The notes: generated by a model from the letters alone, not told the origin. Shown: positions 8,437 to 17,432, counted from the stretch's first letter. The stretch: 64,000 nt of DNA from Neobacillus sp. WH10 (GCF_030123405.1 NZ_CP126110.1:1240001-1304000), one strand, 5' to 3'. Numbers and translations: made by a program.

Positions 8437-10707
8437 TTGCACATTAGCCGTAAAGTATATGGTGAAAATTGGAAGTTTAGGCCTGATGGAGTAGAAAAAG
8501 TCAAGGGATCTTTAAAGTATTTAACAGATCTCTCATTTCCCGATATGTTAGTCGGAAAAGTATTACGCAGTTGTCATGCGCATGCTCGGATTAAATCCAT
8601 CAATACCGATAAAGCCAAACAATTGAATGGATTATATGCGGTATTAACTTTCGAAGATATACCTGGCTTAAATGGTTTTGGAATCGTCGAGCCTGATCAG
8701 CCTGTTTTCTGTGAAGATAAGGTTCGATATATCGGTGATGCAATAGCTGCAGTAGCTGCTGAATCGTCAATAATAGCAGAGAAAGCATTAGCGTTAATAA
8801 GAGTAGAATACGAAGTACTACCTGTTATAGATGATCCAGAGGCTGCCATCACCCCTGAGGCACCACAAATTCATAATAAAGGCAATATACTTCATCAATA
8901 CTCTCATAAACAAGGAAATATAGTAGAAGGGTTTAAAGATTGCGAAATAATAATTGAAGAAACCTACACTACACAAAGACAGATTCATGCTTATATGGAA
9001 ACAGAAGGAGGAGTAGTTGTACCTGAGAGTGATGGCGGCATAACAGTATATATGGGAACCCAGCATGGTTATTTTGATCGTTTCCAGCTTTCTAGAATTC
9101 TCAATATTCATGAAAATAAAATAAGGGTAGTATCAAGTCCAATGGGTGGTTCATTTGGTGGTAAAGATGAATTAAACGTTCAGCCATACGGCGCTTTGCT
9201 TGCTTTGAAAACTGGATTTCCTGTAAAAATTCATAATAGCCGAAAAGAATCGATTAGAGAAGGGCTCAAACGTCATCCAATGCGTATTTATATGAGAACT
9301 GGTGCTAATAAATACGGAAATGTCTTGGCTCATTCAGTCAAAATAATCGCTGACACTGGGGCTTATTCAACATTAGGGTCGGCAGTATTAGAATGCGCTG
9401 TTGAAAATGCATCTGGTCCATACCGATTTCCAAATGTTCATATCGAGGGAGTATCGGCTTTTACAAACAACGGCGTTTCCGGGGAATTTAGAGGGTTTGG
9501 TAGTCCACAGGTAGTATTTGCTCTTGAAGGACAGCTAGATCGCTTAGCAGAGAAGTTGAATATGGACCCCATTAAATTGCGTGAACAAAATATTAGGAAA
9601 ATAGACGATTTAGGACCTCTTGATCAGACGATTATTCCAACGAATGGAGCATTTGAGGCATTAGAAGCTATTAAGCAATCTAAGATTATTAGTTTAAAAG
9701 GAAAAAAGACCGAAAGAAATAAATGGAAAAAAACCGGTGTAGGTTGTGCAATTACTTTACTAGGCTCTGGATTAGGGCGCGGGATACCAGATCCAGGGGG
9801 AGGACGATTATCATTAAATATTGATGGAAGGATTGAAGCATCCTTTGGTGTTGAAGAAATTGGTCAGGGAATATTATCAGTCATTGAAACATTATTAGTA
9901 AAGGCATTTAATTGCCAAAGAAATGATCTACAGATTGTCATTGGTGACACTGAATTAGTCCCTCCTTCTGGTTCAACAACAGCTTCAAGATCAACGACTA
10001 TGATTTGGCTAGCCATTGAAAGAATGAAGAAACCATTTGTAGAGCAAATTCTTAAAGCAGCATCACATATTATTGGTTGTCCGATAGATCAATTGAATCT
10101 AGGACCAGGTGGTATTTGGAGGGAAGATAATCAACTTGAAATAAGTTATCAACAAATAGCAAGCCAGCTTGAGGAACCTTTGGTGGTCAATGTTAATTTT
10201 CCTTATCCACATTCTTCTGATGCAATACAGAAAGGACGATATCTTTATTCATTTGCTGCTGTAGCGGCACACGTGGAAGTAGATGTCTTAACTGGAAAAG
10301 TAAGAATACTAGGGTTGGATCAAGCTGTGGCAGCTGGCCCTGTCATAAGTCCAATGGGATATCTAGGCCAAATCGAAGGTAGTGGTGTCATGTCCATTGG
10401 TTATACATTAACGGAAGATTGTGTTATGGAAAGAGGAGAATATGTGTCGAAGAACTTTGACACTTATTTCATCCCTACTATTTGTGATATACCACTTGAG
10501 ATGAATGTAGAAGCGATTGAAACTATACAGCCAGGAGATATTTATGGCCCTAAGGGAATTGGTGAAATCGGAACCGTTGCAGTCGCCCCTGCAATCGCTA
10601 GCGCAGTACACAATGCTATTGGGTTTCGGTGCAATCAACTCCCTGTTTCATCGGAATTAATATTACGAGCTACAGAAAAGGAGAGAGGAAGATGGGGGGA
10701 AATATAA
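8437..10707 (+). CDS. pucD: Xanthine dehydrogenase, molybdopterin-binding subunit
   Basis: A 756-residue catalytic subunit of the xanthine dehydrogenase/CoxL family that hydroxylates hypoxanthine and xanthine to urate. It has GGSFGGKDE (about residue 235), EFRGFGSPQ (about 349), ASRSTT (about 516) and GPKGIGEIG (about 703), whose glutamate is the expected catalytic base. It starts with TTG at 8437 behind AGGGAGG, 12 bases after pucC, and overlaps the iron-sulfur gene by 16 bases. Purine rather than CO or nicotinate oxidation is inferred mainly from the adjacent guanine deaminase. Confidence 0.85.
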   Translation: MHISRKVYGENWKFRPDGVEKVKGSLKYLTDLSFPDMLVGKVLRSCHAHARIKSINTDKAKQLNGLYAVLTFEDIPGLNGFGIVEPDQPVFCEDKVRYIGDAIAAVAAESSIIAEKALALIRVEYEVLPVIDDPEAAITPEAPQIHNKGNILHQYSHKQGNIVEGFKDCEIIIEETYTTQRQIHAYMETEGGVVVPESDGGITVYMGTQHGYFDRFQLSRILNIHENKIRVVSSPMGGSFGGKDELNVQPYGALLALKTGFPVKIHNSRKESIREGLKRHPMRIYMRTGANKYGNVLAHSVKIIADTGAYSTLGSAVLECAVENASGPYRFPNVHIEGVSAFTNNGVSGEFRGFGSPQVVFALEGQLDRLAEKLNMDPIKLREQNIRKIDDLGPLDQTIIPTNGAFEALEAIKQSKIISLKGKKTERNKWKKTGVGCAITLLGSGLGRGIPDPGGGRLSLNIDGRIEASFGVEEIGQGILSVIETLLVKAFNCQRNDLQIVIGDTELVPPSGSTTASRSTTMIWLAIERMKKPFVEQILKAASHIIGCPIDQLNLGPGGIWREDNQLEISYQQIASQLEEPLVVNVNFPYPHSSDAIQKGRYLYSFAAVAAHVEVDVLTGKVRILGLDQAVAAGPVISPMGYLGQIEGSGVMSIGYTLTEDCVMERGEYVSKNFDTYFIPTICDIPLEMNVEAIETIQPGDIYGPKGIGEIGTVAVAPAIASAVHNAIGFRCNQLPVSSELILRATEKERGRWGEI

Positions 10708-11168
10708 AAGTTCAGTTTAAGGTGAACAATCAGCCAGTATCACTTAATATTCCTCCTTTACGACGTCTCATTGATATTCTAAGAGAGGATCTCGGCTTAA
10801 CCGGGACAAAGATTTCCTGTGGAATTGGCAGATGTGGGGCTTGTATTGTTTTGGTGAACGGACAAATTACAAATGCCTGCTTGTTAATGGGATATCAGTT
10901 ACATGAGGTTGAAATAGTAACAATTGAAGGAATAGGAATTGGGAAGCTTGATCCAATACAGCAGGCTTTTATAGAGGAAGGTGGATTCCAATGTGGATAC
11001 TGTACACCTGGAATGGTTTTATCTGTTAAAGCTCTTTTGGAAAAAAACCGTAATCCTACACAAGATCAAATACTTGAAGGGCTTTCTGGCAATCTATGTC
11101 GTTGCACAGGATATGGTGGAATTCTTCGAGCGGTAAATTATTCTATCAAACTATTAGAAAAAGAATGA
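10692..11168 (+). CDS. pucE: Xanthine dehydrogenase, [2Fe-2S] subunit
   Basis: A 158-residue protein with a plant-type ferredoxin domain (CGIGRCGAC near residue 43, then a further Cys near 62) and an all-helical second [2Fe-2S] domain (CGYCTPGM near 100, CRCTGYGGI near 136). It relays electrons from the molybdenum centre to FAD. The frame is open to 10629, but GGAGAGAGG just upstream supports the ATG at 10692, overlapping the end of pucD, so the two are translationally coupled. Confidence 0.85.
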   Translation: MGGNIKVQFKVNNQPVSLNIPPLRRLIDILREDLGLTGTKISCGIGRCGACIVLVNGQITNACLLMGYQLHEVEIVTIEGIGIGKLDPIQQAFIEEGGFQCGYCTPGMVLSVKALLEKNRNPTQDQILEGLSGNLCRCTGYGGILRAVNYSIKLLEKE

Positions 11169-11202
11169 TTGAAGCTTTGAATATTGTGATGGAGGGATTC
11201 TA

Positions 11203-11673
11203 ATGGGGGATAAAAAGCTAATGGAAAAGGCGGTAGAGCTTGCGCTAAAAAATGTCGAGGCTAACCATGGAGGTCCATTTGGGGCAATTGTTGTAAAGGA
11301 TGGACAGATTATTAGTGTAGGTCGAAATGAAGTCACTGCTACAAATGATCCTACTGCCCATGCAGAGGTCCAAGCAATACGTGCAGCCTGTAAGGCATTA
11401 AATAGTTTTCAATTAACAGAATGTGAAATTTATACTAGCTGTGAGCCTTGTCCAATGTGCATTGGTGCCATCTACTGGGCTAGACTCAAGGCTGTGTACT
11501 ATGCATGTACAAAATCAGATGCAGCCCAAATTGGATTTGATGATCAATTTATTTACGAACAAATTTCGTTACCAATTGATAAGCGTGATATTAAAATGAT
11601 ACAAGTTTGTTCAGATAAATATGATCTTCCATTTCACACATGGAGAATTTCAACTCGTAAAACGGACTATTAA
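11203..11673 (+). CDS. guaD: Guanine deaminase
   Basis: Converts guanine to xanthine, the substrate of the dehydrogenase encoded just upstream. The 156-residue product has the length of B. subtilis GuaD and the cytidine-deaminase-fold zinc motifs HAEVQAI and CEPCPMCIGAIYWA. The C-terminus HTWRISTRKTDY is GuaD-like. GATGGAGGG precedes the ATG by 8 bases. It ends the purine catabolic operon. Confidence 0.9.
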   Translation: MGDKKLMEKAVELALKNVEANHGGPFGAIVVKDGQIISVGRNEVTATNDPTAHAEVQAIRAACKALNSFQLTECEIYTSCEPCPMCIGAIYWARLKAVYYACTKSDAAQIGFDDQFIYEQISLPIDKRDIKMIQVCSDKYDLPFHTWRISTRKTDY

Positions 11674-11810
11674 TGTAGGGAATAGTCACCTAGGAGCAAG
11701 TCCTATGTCTGCGTCTGTTGCTCCAGCGGGTATCATTAGATTAGAATGGGATGGAGATTTTAGTGAGGAGATAGAAGTGGAAAACACTACGAATACTTTT
11801 CAAATCAGTT

Positions 11811-11900
11811 GTGGATTTGAAATAAAGTTACGAAGTTTATAAAAAAGAAGCGATGTCTTGAATAAAGACGAGATGTTTATAAAAAAGTTACGATGTTTTA
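11811..11900. repeat. Short tandem repeat, exact 20-bp period
   Basis: Consecutive 20-base blocks starting at 11811, 11831, 11851, 11871 and 11891 share the pattern C/AGATGTTTAT-AAAAAAGTTA with no length change. A short open frame from about 11621 overlaps guaD and runs into it; I do not regard that as a gene. The rest of 11901-12137 contains only the fragment described next. Confidence 0.6.
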
Positions 11901-11935
11901 TCCCTTTGGATATTTTTGTATGAAGGGGTGTTTTT

Positions 11936-11986
11936 ATGACTAAAAGAAAAAGAACATCTGAATAAAAGGTGGATTAAGGAACTATT
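11936..11986 (+). pseudogene. Possible TnsA-like N-terminal fragment
   Basis: The ATG at 11936 behind GAAGGGGTG reads MTKRKRTSE then stops; a +1 shift continues NKRWIKE. KRKRT followed by RWIKEG resembles the start of Tn7-type TnsA endonucleases. Only about 16 codons survive, so this is a weak suggestion of an old Tn7-like element next to the antibiotic-kinase-like gene. Confidence 0.25.
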
Positions 11987-12137
11987 GAGTGACATAGAGT
12001 TGTTCCATTATAGGTCCAAATTCTGGAATAATTCTTGTGAAAGTGATGGTATTTTGACATAATTGTTATTAAGTTTAATGGACAGCGTAGCGACATAAGA
12101 AGCCCTTAAGCTTATGTTTCAAAGAGAGGTTAAAGGT

Positions 12138-12671
12138 ATGGTAGACGTAATTATTCTGAATGGTGGATCGAGTTCCGGGAAAACCACTATCGCAAAATGT
12201 CTTCAAAATTTATTGCCAACGTCATGGTTAAGATTCAGTATCGACGATTTAATCGACGCCATGCCCGATGCAATGATGGAAGCAGACAGTGGAATTAAAT
12301 TCGGTGATGATGGGTCTGTCAGTCCAGGTACGGAATTTCGTACATTAGAATCTGCATGGATGCACGGTATTGGCGAGATGGTCCGTAGAGGAGCCCGAGT
12401 GATTATCGACGATGTCTTCATTAGCGGAGTAGATTCTTGTAATCGTTGGAAAGCTGCCTTGGAAGGGTTGCAGGTGCTGTGGGGTGGTGTTTTCTGTGAC
12501 CCTATTGTGGCGTCCGCCCGTGAGAGGGAACGAGCGGACCGCGTTGAAGGAATGGCAGTTTCACAAGCGACTTCGGTTCACGTTGGCATACATTATGACA
12601 TCAAAGTCGACACAACAAAGACATCGCCAGAAGAATGTGCCCGAATTATCTGGCAAAAAATCACCCCATGA
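12138..12671 (+). CDS. Chloramphenicol phosphotransferase-like kinase
   Basis: A 177-residue P-loop kinase: GGSSSGKTT near residue 8, then FSIDDLIDAMP, as in chloramphenicol 3-O-phosphotransferase (CPT), with RGARVIIDDVF and RERERADR further on. Family length is about 178. Such homologues are common in bacteria that do not make chloramphenicol and may act on other small molecules, so resistance is not implied. ATG at 12138 follows GAGAGGTTAAAGG; an earlier in-frame ATG at 12114 has no binding site. Confidence 0.75.
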   Translation: MVDVIILNGGSSSGKTTIAKCLQNLLPTSWLRFSIDDLIDAMPDAMMEADSGIKFGDDGSVSPGTEFRTLESAWMHGIGEMVRRGARVIIDDVFISGVDSCNRWKAALEGLQVLWGGVFCDPIVASARERERADRVEGMAVSQATSVHVGIHYDIKVDTTKTSPEECARIIWQKITP

Positions 12672-12828
12672 GAACCTACGAGGTGTTTTTAAGCAAACGG
12701 GGGCATTTCTGCAATAACTCTCAATCACAGATGTACAGAACGGTCTTCCGCAATCAGGCGCGATTGTGGAGAAATACAGGCAGAAAATGATCAAACTTTT
12801 TTATAAAACCGAAACAAAAATCTGCTGG

Positions 12829-12873
12829 AAAAGAGTCCATTTTGATCAAGCTTTTTCAAAAGGGACTCTTTTT
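12829..12873 (+). terminator. Intrinsic terminator
   Basis: AAAAGAGTCC pairs with GGGACTCTTTTT across a 23-base loop and is followed by ATTTT. Apart from it, 12672-13100 shows no gene; a short open frame there has no binding site or recognisable product. Confidence 0.5.
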
Positions 12874-13100
12874 ATTTTCCGTAGAATACGGGTTGACGCG
12901 CTATTTTTAATCAAACTTTATTTTAATGCTACATTAAAAAATTTAAATTTTATTCCTACTTAAAAGAGTAATAATAACCAATTTCGTAATCATGGGCTAG
13001 CCCCAAGATTTAATATTCGCAAATTGTTCTAAATTTACCTATACTCATATATTTTATATGGAAGGATGTACACATTCCATATGAAAAAGGTGATGCCAAC

Positions 13101-13319
13101 ATGTTTGCTGTTCATTTTTTTGAAAAAAAGAATCTTTTATTAAGTCAGCTGCTTAAGCGTGTTCCATCCGTTGGTGAAGATTTAAAAATTAAAGGTCGTA
13201 AAGGAAAAGTTTCAGGTGTTAATAATATTGATGAAAAAATTTTTCATGTGCAAGTTATTTTAGAAAACGTAAATAAAAGTAAACTTATTGTCGATAATTC
13301 AAAAAAGAAAAAAAAGTAA
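13101..13319 (+). CDS. Small lysine-rich protein, DUF2187/KOW-like
   Basis: A 72-residue protein with a good ribosome binding site (AAAGGTGATG, 7-9 bases before ATG). The middle (VGEDLKIKGRKGKVSGV) looks like a small beta-barrel of KOW/DUF2187 type, and the C-terminus is poly-lysine. This may suggest nucleic-acid or ribosome contact, but that is inference. Ends at a strong two-way terminator. Confidence 0.5.
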   Translation: MFAVHFFEKKNLLLSQLLKRVPSVGEDLKIKGRKGKVSGVNNIDEKIFHVQVILENVNKSKLIVDNSKKKKK

Positions 13320-13354
13320 ATTAAATTTATTCATAAAAGTCCCACAGCCTTTCT

Positions 13355-13399
13355 AAAACAATTAAAAAGCAGTTGTGAACTGCTTTTTAATTGTTTTTT
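13355..13399. terminator. Two-way intrinsic terminator
   Basis: An 18-base perfect arm, AAAACAATTAAAAAGCAG, pairs with its complement at 13380-13397 around a 7-base loop. The AT-rich ends give T-runs in both directions, between convergent genes. Confidence 0.85.
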
Positions 13400-13452
13400 A
13401 TAGGTTATTTCCAATGTAGTACTTTGAAAAAAACAGCTTTAACTTACGAATA

Positions 13453-14415
13453 TTAATAACCTTTAGAAAAATCAACCAGATTGATTGTTGGAGTTTTTCC
13501 GTCAGTATAGTCTTTTAAGTTAGGGATTAAAATGTTTTCGATTACCCGCATATTATAATGCTCAGTTGAACCAGAAGTGTGCGGTGTAATAATGACGTTT
13601 TCCATTTCCCATAACGGACTATCCGTGCTTAATGGTTCTGTTTCAAATACATCAAGACCAGCACCGGCAATGGTTCCTTCCTGTAATGCCTTAACTAACT
13701 CTTCCTCCACAACGGTTTCCCCTCGCCCAATATTAATAAAAAAGGCAGATGCTTTCATTTGTTTAAACTGTTCGGCACCAAATAAATGGCGGGTTTCTTT
13801 TGTATGTGGCAACGTTACAACTACATAATCACACTTTGGCAGCATTAGCCCTAACTGATCTGGCGTATACATTTCATCGACATTGTCCACCGGCCTGCCT
13901 GAGTTTCTTACACCTAGAACGTTCATTCCAAATGCATTGGCAATTTTCGCTGTTTCTTTGCCAATCTTTCCAACGCCAATAATCCCAATCGTTTTTTCAT
14001 GTATTTCAAGACCCATGTGGGCATGATGCCATGTTTTCTCTTGTTGATTTTTAACATATGTATGGATTTTTCGTGTTAAGCTAAGCATTAAGGCGAAAAT
14101 GGTTTCCGAAATAGGATAGGCATGCACGCCATTTGCACTTGTTAAGGTAATATTTTTCGATTGTAATGATTCAAGTGGTAACGAATCGACACCCGCACTC
14201 CATGTTTGCAGCCATTTAAGCTTTGATTCAGGAGTGAGACAATATTCTTCCAGTCCCTTTTTCCAGCCGGCAATAATTTCAGCATCCTTTGCATGTTCCT
14301 GCCAGATGGCTCGATCTTTGCTTACAATCAATTCCCAATCAGGAATAACGTTTTTTATTTGATCGATGTGCCCCTGTTCTAATTTATGTGTAATGACCAT
14401 TTTTCTTTTTTTCAC
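13453..14415 (-). CDS. D-2-hydroxyacid dehydrogenase (NAD-dependent)
   Basis: A 320-residue D-isomer-specific 2-hydroxyacid dehydrogenase. It shows the Rossmann motif GIIGVGKIGKETAK, the substrate-site Arg in INIGRGETV, and the catalytic His in ITPHTSG. GGAGGA lies 7 bases before the GTG at 14415; an upstream frame to 14484 lacks a binding site. Substrate unknown (glyoxylate/hydroxypyruvate-type enzymes look alike). It is divergent from the sigma-54-driven SDR gene. Confidence 0.8.
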   Translation of the reverse strand: MKKRKMVITHKLEQGHIDQIKNVIPDWELIVSKDRAIWQEHAKDAEIIAGWKKGLEEYCLTPESKLKWLQTWSAGVDSLPLESLQSKNITLTSANGVHAYPISETIFALMLSLTRKIHTYVKNQQEKTWHHAHMGLEIHEKTIGIIGVGKIGKETAKIANAFGMNVLGVRNSGRPVDNVDEMYTPDQLGLMLPKCDYVVVTLPHTKETRHLFGAEQFKQMKASAFFINIGRGETVVEEELVKALQEGTIAGAGLDVFETEPLSTDSPLWEMENVIITPHTSGSTEHYNMRVIENILIPNLKDYTDGKTPTINLVDFSKGY

Positions 14416-14629
14416 ATGATTCCTCCGTTCAATTGATGTATATAGTAAATATCCACTTTCTGATTTCATTATATTTTGTTCCATTGAGAAAATTCAATAA
14501 ATACCATTCTGCGAATCTGTGTATGTCCTATGTACAATAATTGGTCACTTTTTAAAAAAAGATGTACAAACGGCAAACACAGGAGGGCGAGGAATAATCA
14601 ATAATTGCATACTTTCTAAACATATCCTT

Positions 14630-14645
14630 TGGCATAATTCTTGCA
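14630..14645 (+). promoter_or_regulatory. Sigma-54 (-24/-12) promoter of the SDR gene
   Basis: TGGCATAATTCTTGCA: the GG and GC doublets are 12 bases apart exactly as in the consensus TGGCAC-N5-TTGCA. It lies 38 bases before the ATG at 14683. Two ATGTACAA copies (near 14532 and 14565) lie upstream where an activator could bind; that part is speculative. Confidence 0.8.
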
Positions 14646-14682
14646 AAATAAGAAGTTAAGAATTCACAAGGAGGGAAAAGCA

Positions 14683-15450
14683 ATGAAATTACAAGATTGT
14701 CGAGCAATTGTCACAGGTGGTGCATCAGGGCTTGGTGAGGCAACAGTTCGTAATATTGTGCAAAACGGAGGAAAATCTGTCATTTTTGACCAATCAGAAG
14801 AAAATGGTGTGCGTCTTCAAAACGAATTAGGTGAAGCTGTTTTATTTTTAAAAGCCGATGTAACGAAGGAAGAGGATATTCAGGAAGCAGTTAATAGAGC
14901 CGCTGAATTTATGGGCGGAGTGAATACGGTTGTGAACTGTGCAGGGATTGGAATTGCAGAAAAGGTGCTTGGACGAAATGGCGCCCATAATTTAGCACTT
15001 TTTTCAAAAGTGATCAATGTGAATTTAATTGGTTCTTTCAATGTGATTCGTTTGGCAGCTGAGAGAATGACAAATAATGAAGTGAATGACCAAAACGAAA
15101 GAGGTGTTATTATCAATACCGCTTCCGTTGCAGCTTACGACGGACAAATCGGCCAGGCTGCCTATAGTGCCTCAAAAGGCGGAATTGTCGGAATGACCTT
15201 ACCTATTGCAAGAGAGCTTGCACGCTACGGAATCCGTGTGATGACCATTGCCCCAGGACTTTTCCATACCCCAATGTTTGATACTCTGCCACAGGAAGCC
15301 CGGGAATCACTTGGAAAAATGGTGCCGTTCCCACCAAGGCTAGGGTTTCCAAATGAATATGCGCAACTCGTCCAAAGCATTATCGAAAATCCAATGCTCA
15401 ATGGAGAAACTATCAGGCTCGATGGGGCGATTCGCATGCAGCCGAAATAA
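14683..15450 (+). CDS. SDR oxidoreductase, 3-hydroxyacyl-CoA dehydrogenase type II-like
   Basis: A 255-residue short-chain dehydrogenase with TGGASGLG (NAD binding), NCAGIG, the Ser of NTASVAA and YSASK. The long insert (AHNLALFSKVINVNL) and GETIRLDGAIRM end are typical of type-II 3-hydroxyacyl-CoA / 2-methyl-3-hydroxybutyryl-CoA dehydrogenases. AAGGAGGG is 8 bases before the ATG at 14683. It has its own sigma-54 promoter and probably supplies the hydroxyacyl-CoA oxidation step to the acyl-CoA genes 5 kb downstream, which have a matching promoter. Confidence 0.8.
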   Translation: MKLQDCRAIVTGGASGLGEATVRNIVQNGGKSVIFDQSEENGVRLQNELGEAVLFLKADVTKEEDIQEAVNRAAEFMGGVNTVVNCAGIGIAEKVLGRNGAHNLALFSKVINVNLIGSFNVIRLAAERMTNNEVNDQNERGVIINTASVAAYDGQIGQAAYSASKGGIVGMTLPIARELARYGIRVMTIAPGLFHTPMFDTLPQEARESLGKMVPFPPRLGFPNEYAQLVQSIIENPMLNGETIRLDGAIRMQPK

Positions 15451-15457
15451 AATACTA

Positions 15458-15491
15458 AAAAGGGGGAAGCGTATGCTTTCCCCTTACTTTT
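15458..15491 (+). terminator. Intrinsic terminator after the SDR gene
   Basis: AAAGGGGGAAGC-GTAT-GCTTTCCCCTT followed by ACTTTTGTTT. Confidence 0.75.
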
Positions 15492-15531
15492 GTTTGAGGT
15501 GAAATAATTTTAACAAATGGTTATGCGTTTC

Positions 15532-16329
15532 TTAAGCCAGCACACTACTTACCCATGAAATGAAAACAGCAGAAGGAACTAATAAAAATTGTGCCAGTAA
15601 CGTTCCAAAGAATCTTGCCACCATAAGCCAAGCATACGTCTTCGTCATCTTGTCGTCCCCATTCCCTTCATTAAGGGCCCGTTCAGTCATAAGAGCAATT
15701 TGTGGGTCCAGAAATATTGTTAAGAGGATGGTTGCTATCCCATTTACTACACCTGTAGCCATATTGGAAGTAGCACTGTGACCAGGATTCAACACAGATG
15801 CATATAATGCAGCCAAAATTCCAGATGTGTAAATCGCTGTAACGATGATATTAATGAGCATAATACGTTTCGGAATTCCGCCTATTCTAAGTCGATACAG
15901 CATTTGAATCCTTGGCCGTCTTACATATGTGTCCGTTCTTTTTAATTTATGAATATTAGTCATTTTCATCATGGAAATGACAGAACCGTCTACCTCTAAT
16001 CTTTTAATCATCAGCATCGATAATCGGGTAAAAGTAGGATATAAAAATAAAGCTAAGAGAGTTCCGGCAGAAGCTGATAGTAAGGCAATACGAAACACTT
16101 TTAGTACATCTATAGAGGCATTAACCTTTGCATTATCAACGATAGCACCTAATAACGGAGCTTGAAACATATTTGAAGTACGGGCAATAAGGAGCACAAT
16201 ACCTGTAAGTGATAATGATACTGCAATCTTTTTAAGTCTTATTCCTCCAAGGCGAATACTATAGGATAGGGTCTCAGTTCCATGAATAATAATAGTCAGG
16301 AAAATTATGATGATAATTTTTATTGTCAA
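15532..16329 (-). CDS. amj: Lipid II flippase Amj (YdaH family)
   Basis: A 265-residue multi-pass membrane protein with the Amj/DUF2837 features: HGTETLSYSIRLGGIR, ISLS-like helix, and ARTSNMFQAPLLG. Amj is the alternate to MurJ for moving the peptidoglycan precursor lipid II across the membrane. In B. subtilis it is induced by envelope stress through an ECF sigma factor. The start is TTG at 16329 with only a weak GGTG before it, so the start is uncertain. A long dyad lies upstream in the shared intergenic region. Confidence 0.8.
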   Translation of the reverse strand: MTIKIIIIIFLTIIIHGTETLSYSIRLGGIRLKKIAVSLSLTGIVLLIARTSNMFQAPLLGAIVDNAKVNASIDVLKVFRIALLSASAGTLLALFLYPTFTRLSMLMIKRLEVDGSVISMMKMTNIHKLKRTDTYVRRPRIQMLYRLRIGGIPKRIMLINIIVTAIYTSGILAALYASVLNPGHSATSNMATGVVNGIATILLTIFLDPQIALMTERALNEGNGDDKMTKTYAWLMVARFFGTLLAQFLLVPSAVFISWVSSVLA

Positions 16330-16376
16330 TTAAAAACACCAACAATCTACTAGAATATCACTGTTATTATATAAAA

Positions 16377-16415
16377 TTACCAAAATAGTAATAATATTAC
16401 TATAGATAATGGTAA
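16377..16415. promoter_or_regulatory. Nested dyad upstream of amj
   Basis: TTACCA at 16377 pairs with TGGTAA at 16410, and TAGTAATA at 16386 pairs with TATTACTA at 16395 around a single central A. It lies 48 bases before the amj start, between divergent genes, where an operator would be expected. The rest of 16330-16569 shows no gene. Confidence 0.5.
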
Positions 16416-16569
16416 AATAATAGAATAAATTCTGAAATGGAAACGGGTTATTCAATTAGATGATCTTGCCCTCAGCCCTTTGGTGGAAGGCTAATTGATG
16501 GTTTTACATTAGAAATAAGAGATAAAGTCTGAGTCATCTAATGAATTAAACATTATAGGGGGTAATTTG

Positions 16570-17052
16570 ATGTGCAAAGAATTAGAGAAGGCAATTAATC
16601 TACGAAAAGAAGGAAAACAAAAGGAATCTAACGTAATGCTTATAAAATTAGTGAAAGAATTTCCAGACAATGCTTTGATTAATTATCAATGTGCTTGGAG
16701 TTTCGATATATTAGGGCAAGAATCGGAAGCAGTACCTTTTTATGAAAAGGCAATTAAATTAGGACTTTCTGGTGAGGATTTAGAGGGAGCTTTTTTGGGG
16801 TTAGGAAGTACATATAGAACATTAGGTGAATATGAAAAGTCAAAAAATGTATTTCTTAAGGGAATGAGTTTATTTCCAGAGAATCGAGCCCTTCAAGTAT
16901 TCTATTCGATGACACTTTATAATTTAAAAGAATATCATAATGCTATGGAATTACTACTAAAATCCTTAGTAGATACGACTGCAGATAAGGAAATATTAGG
17001 TTATAAGGATGCGATTAAATTTTATGCTGATAAACTGGATCAAATTTGGTGA
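16570..17052 (+). CDS. Tetratricopeptide-repeat protein
   Basis: A 160-residue soluble protein with about three or four TPR-like helical pairs (for example EAVPFYEKAIKLG, GSTYRTLGEYEKSKNVF, FYSMTLYNLKEYHNAMELL). This is the TPR_5-type small protein common in Bacillus. Such proteins mediate protein contacts; partner unknown. GGGGGTAATTTG precedes ATG at 16570 (a TTG at 16567 is also possible). Confidence 0.7.
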   Translation: MCKELEKAINLRKEGKQKESNVMLIKLVKEFPDNALINYQCAWSFDILGQESEAVPFYEKAIKLGLSGEDLEGAFLGLGSTYRTLGEYEKSKNVFLKGMSLFPENRALQVFYSMTLYNLKEYHNAMELLLKSLVDTTADKEILGYKDAIKFYADKLDQIW

Positions 17053-17175
17053 ATTAATATAGGTGGTAGCGGGTTTTCAATGGAACCGGAAAACCTATTA
17101 TTAGACATATATGTTCTATGTCTAGTAAACAAACTTCCTTTAAAGAAAATTAATAATCATTGTCACCATTAAATT

Positions 17176-17222
17176 AAAAAGGAACAAAGAAAATCTTCAA
17201 ATGATCCTCTTTGTTCCTTTTT
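17176..17222. terminator. Two-way intrinsic terminator
   Basis: AAAAAGGAACAAAGA pairs with its near-complement ending TTTGTTCCTTTTT, between the convergent TPR and zinc-ribbon genes. Confidence 0.8.
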
Positions 17223-17225
17223 GTA

Positions 17226-17432
17226 TCAACCACCAAAAAACAGGTCAATAATATTGGAAGCAGTCGATGTGTTCTTGTTATAAAACTCAGAATACCCACA
17301 GTTTTTACAAAACACGACGGTAAAGGTATTGTTTTGAATATCAAACATTTTTGACAGCCCCGTGCCAGTCATGGCTACGTCTTTAGTGCCGGTATCTCTG
17401 CTCCCACATTTAATACAGCCTTTTTCGCTCAT
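17226..17432 (-). CDS. Small zinc-ribbon protein
   Basis: A 68-residue protein with two knuckles, CIKCGSRDTG near the start and CKNCGYSEFYN in the second half, matching small zinc-ribbon proteins of unknown role that often end in an FFGG-like tail. Divergent from the sigma-54 activator gene. Function not known. Confidence 0.75.
   Translation of the reverse strand: MSEKGCIKCGSRDTGTKDVAMTGTGLSKMFDIQNNTFTVVFCKNCGYSEFYNKNTSTASNIIDLFFGG

Noticed and set aside
11621..11842. 73-codon frame overlapping the end of guaD
   Set aside because: The first part is guaD read in another frame and the last part is the 20-bp repeat; the middle (PAGIIRLEWDGDFSEEIEVE) looks protein-like, but there is no start signal. 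At best a remnant.
12766..12963. 65-codon plus-strand frame
   Set aside because: Spans a terminator hairpin and lacks a binding site.
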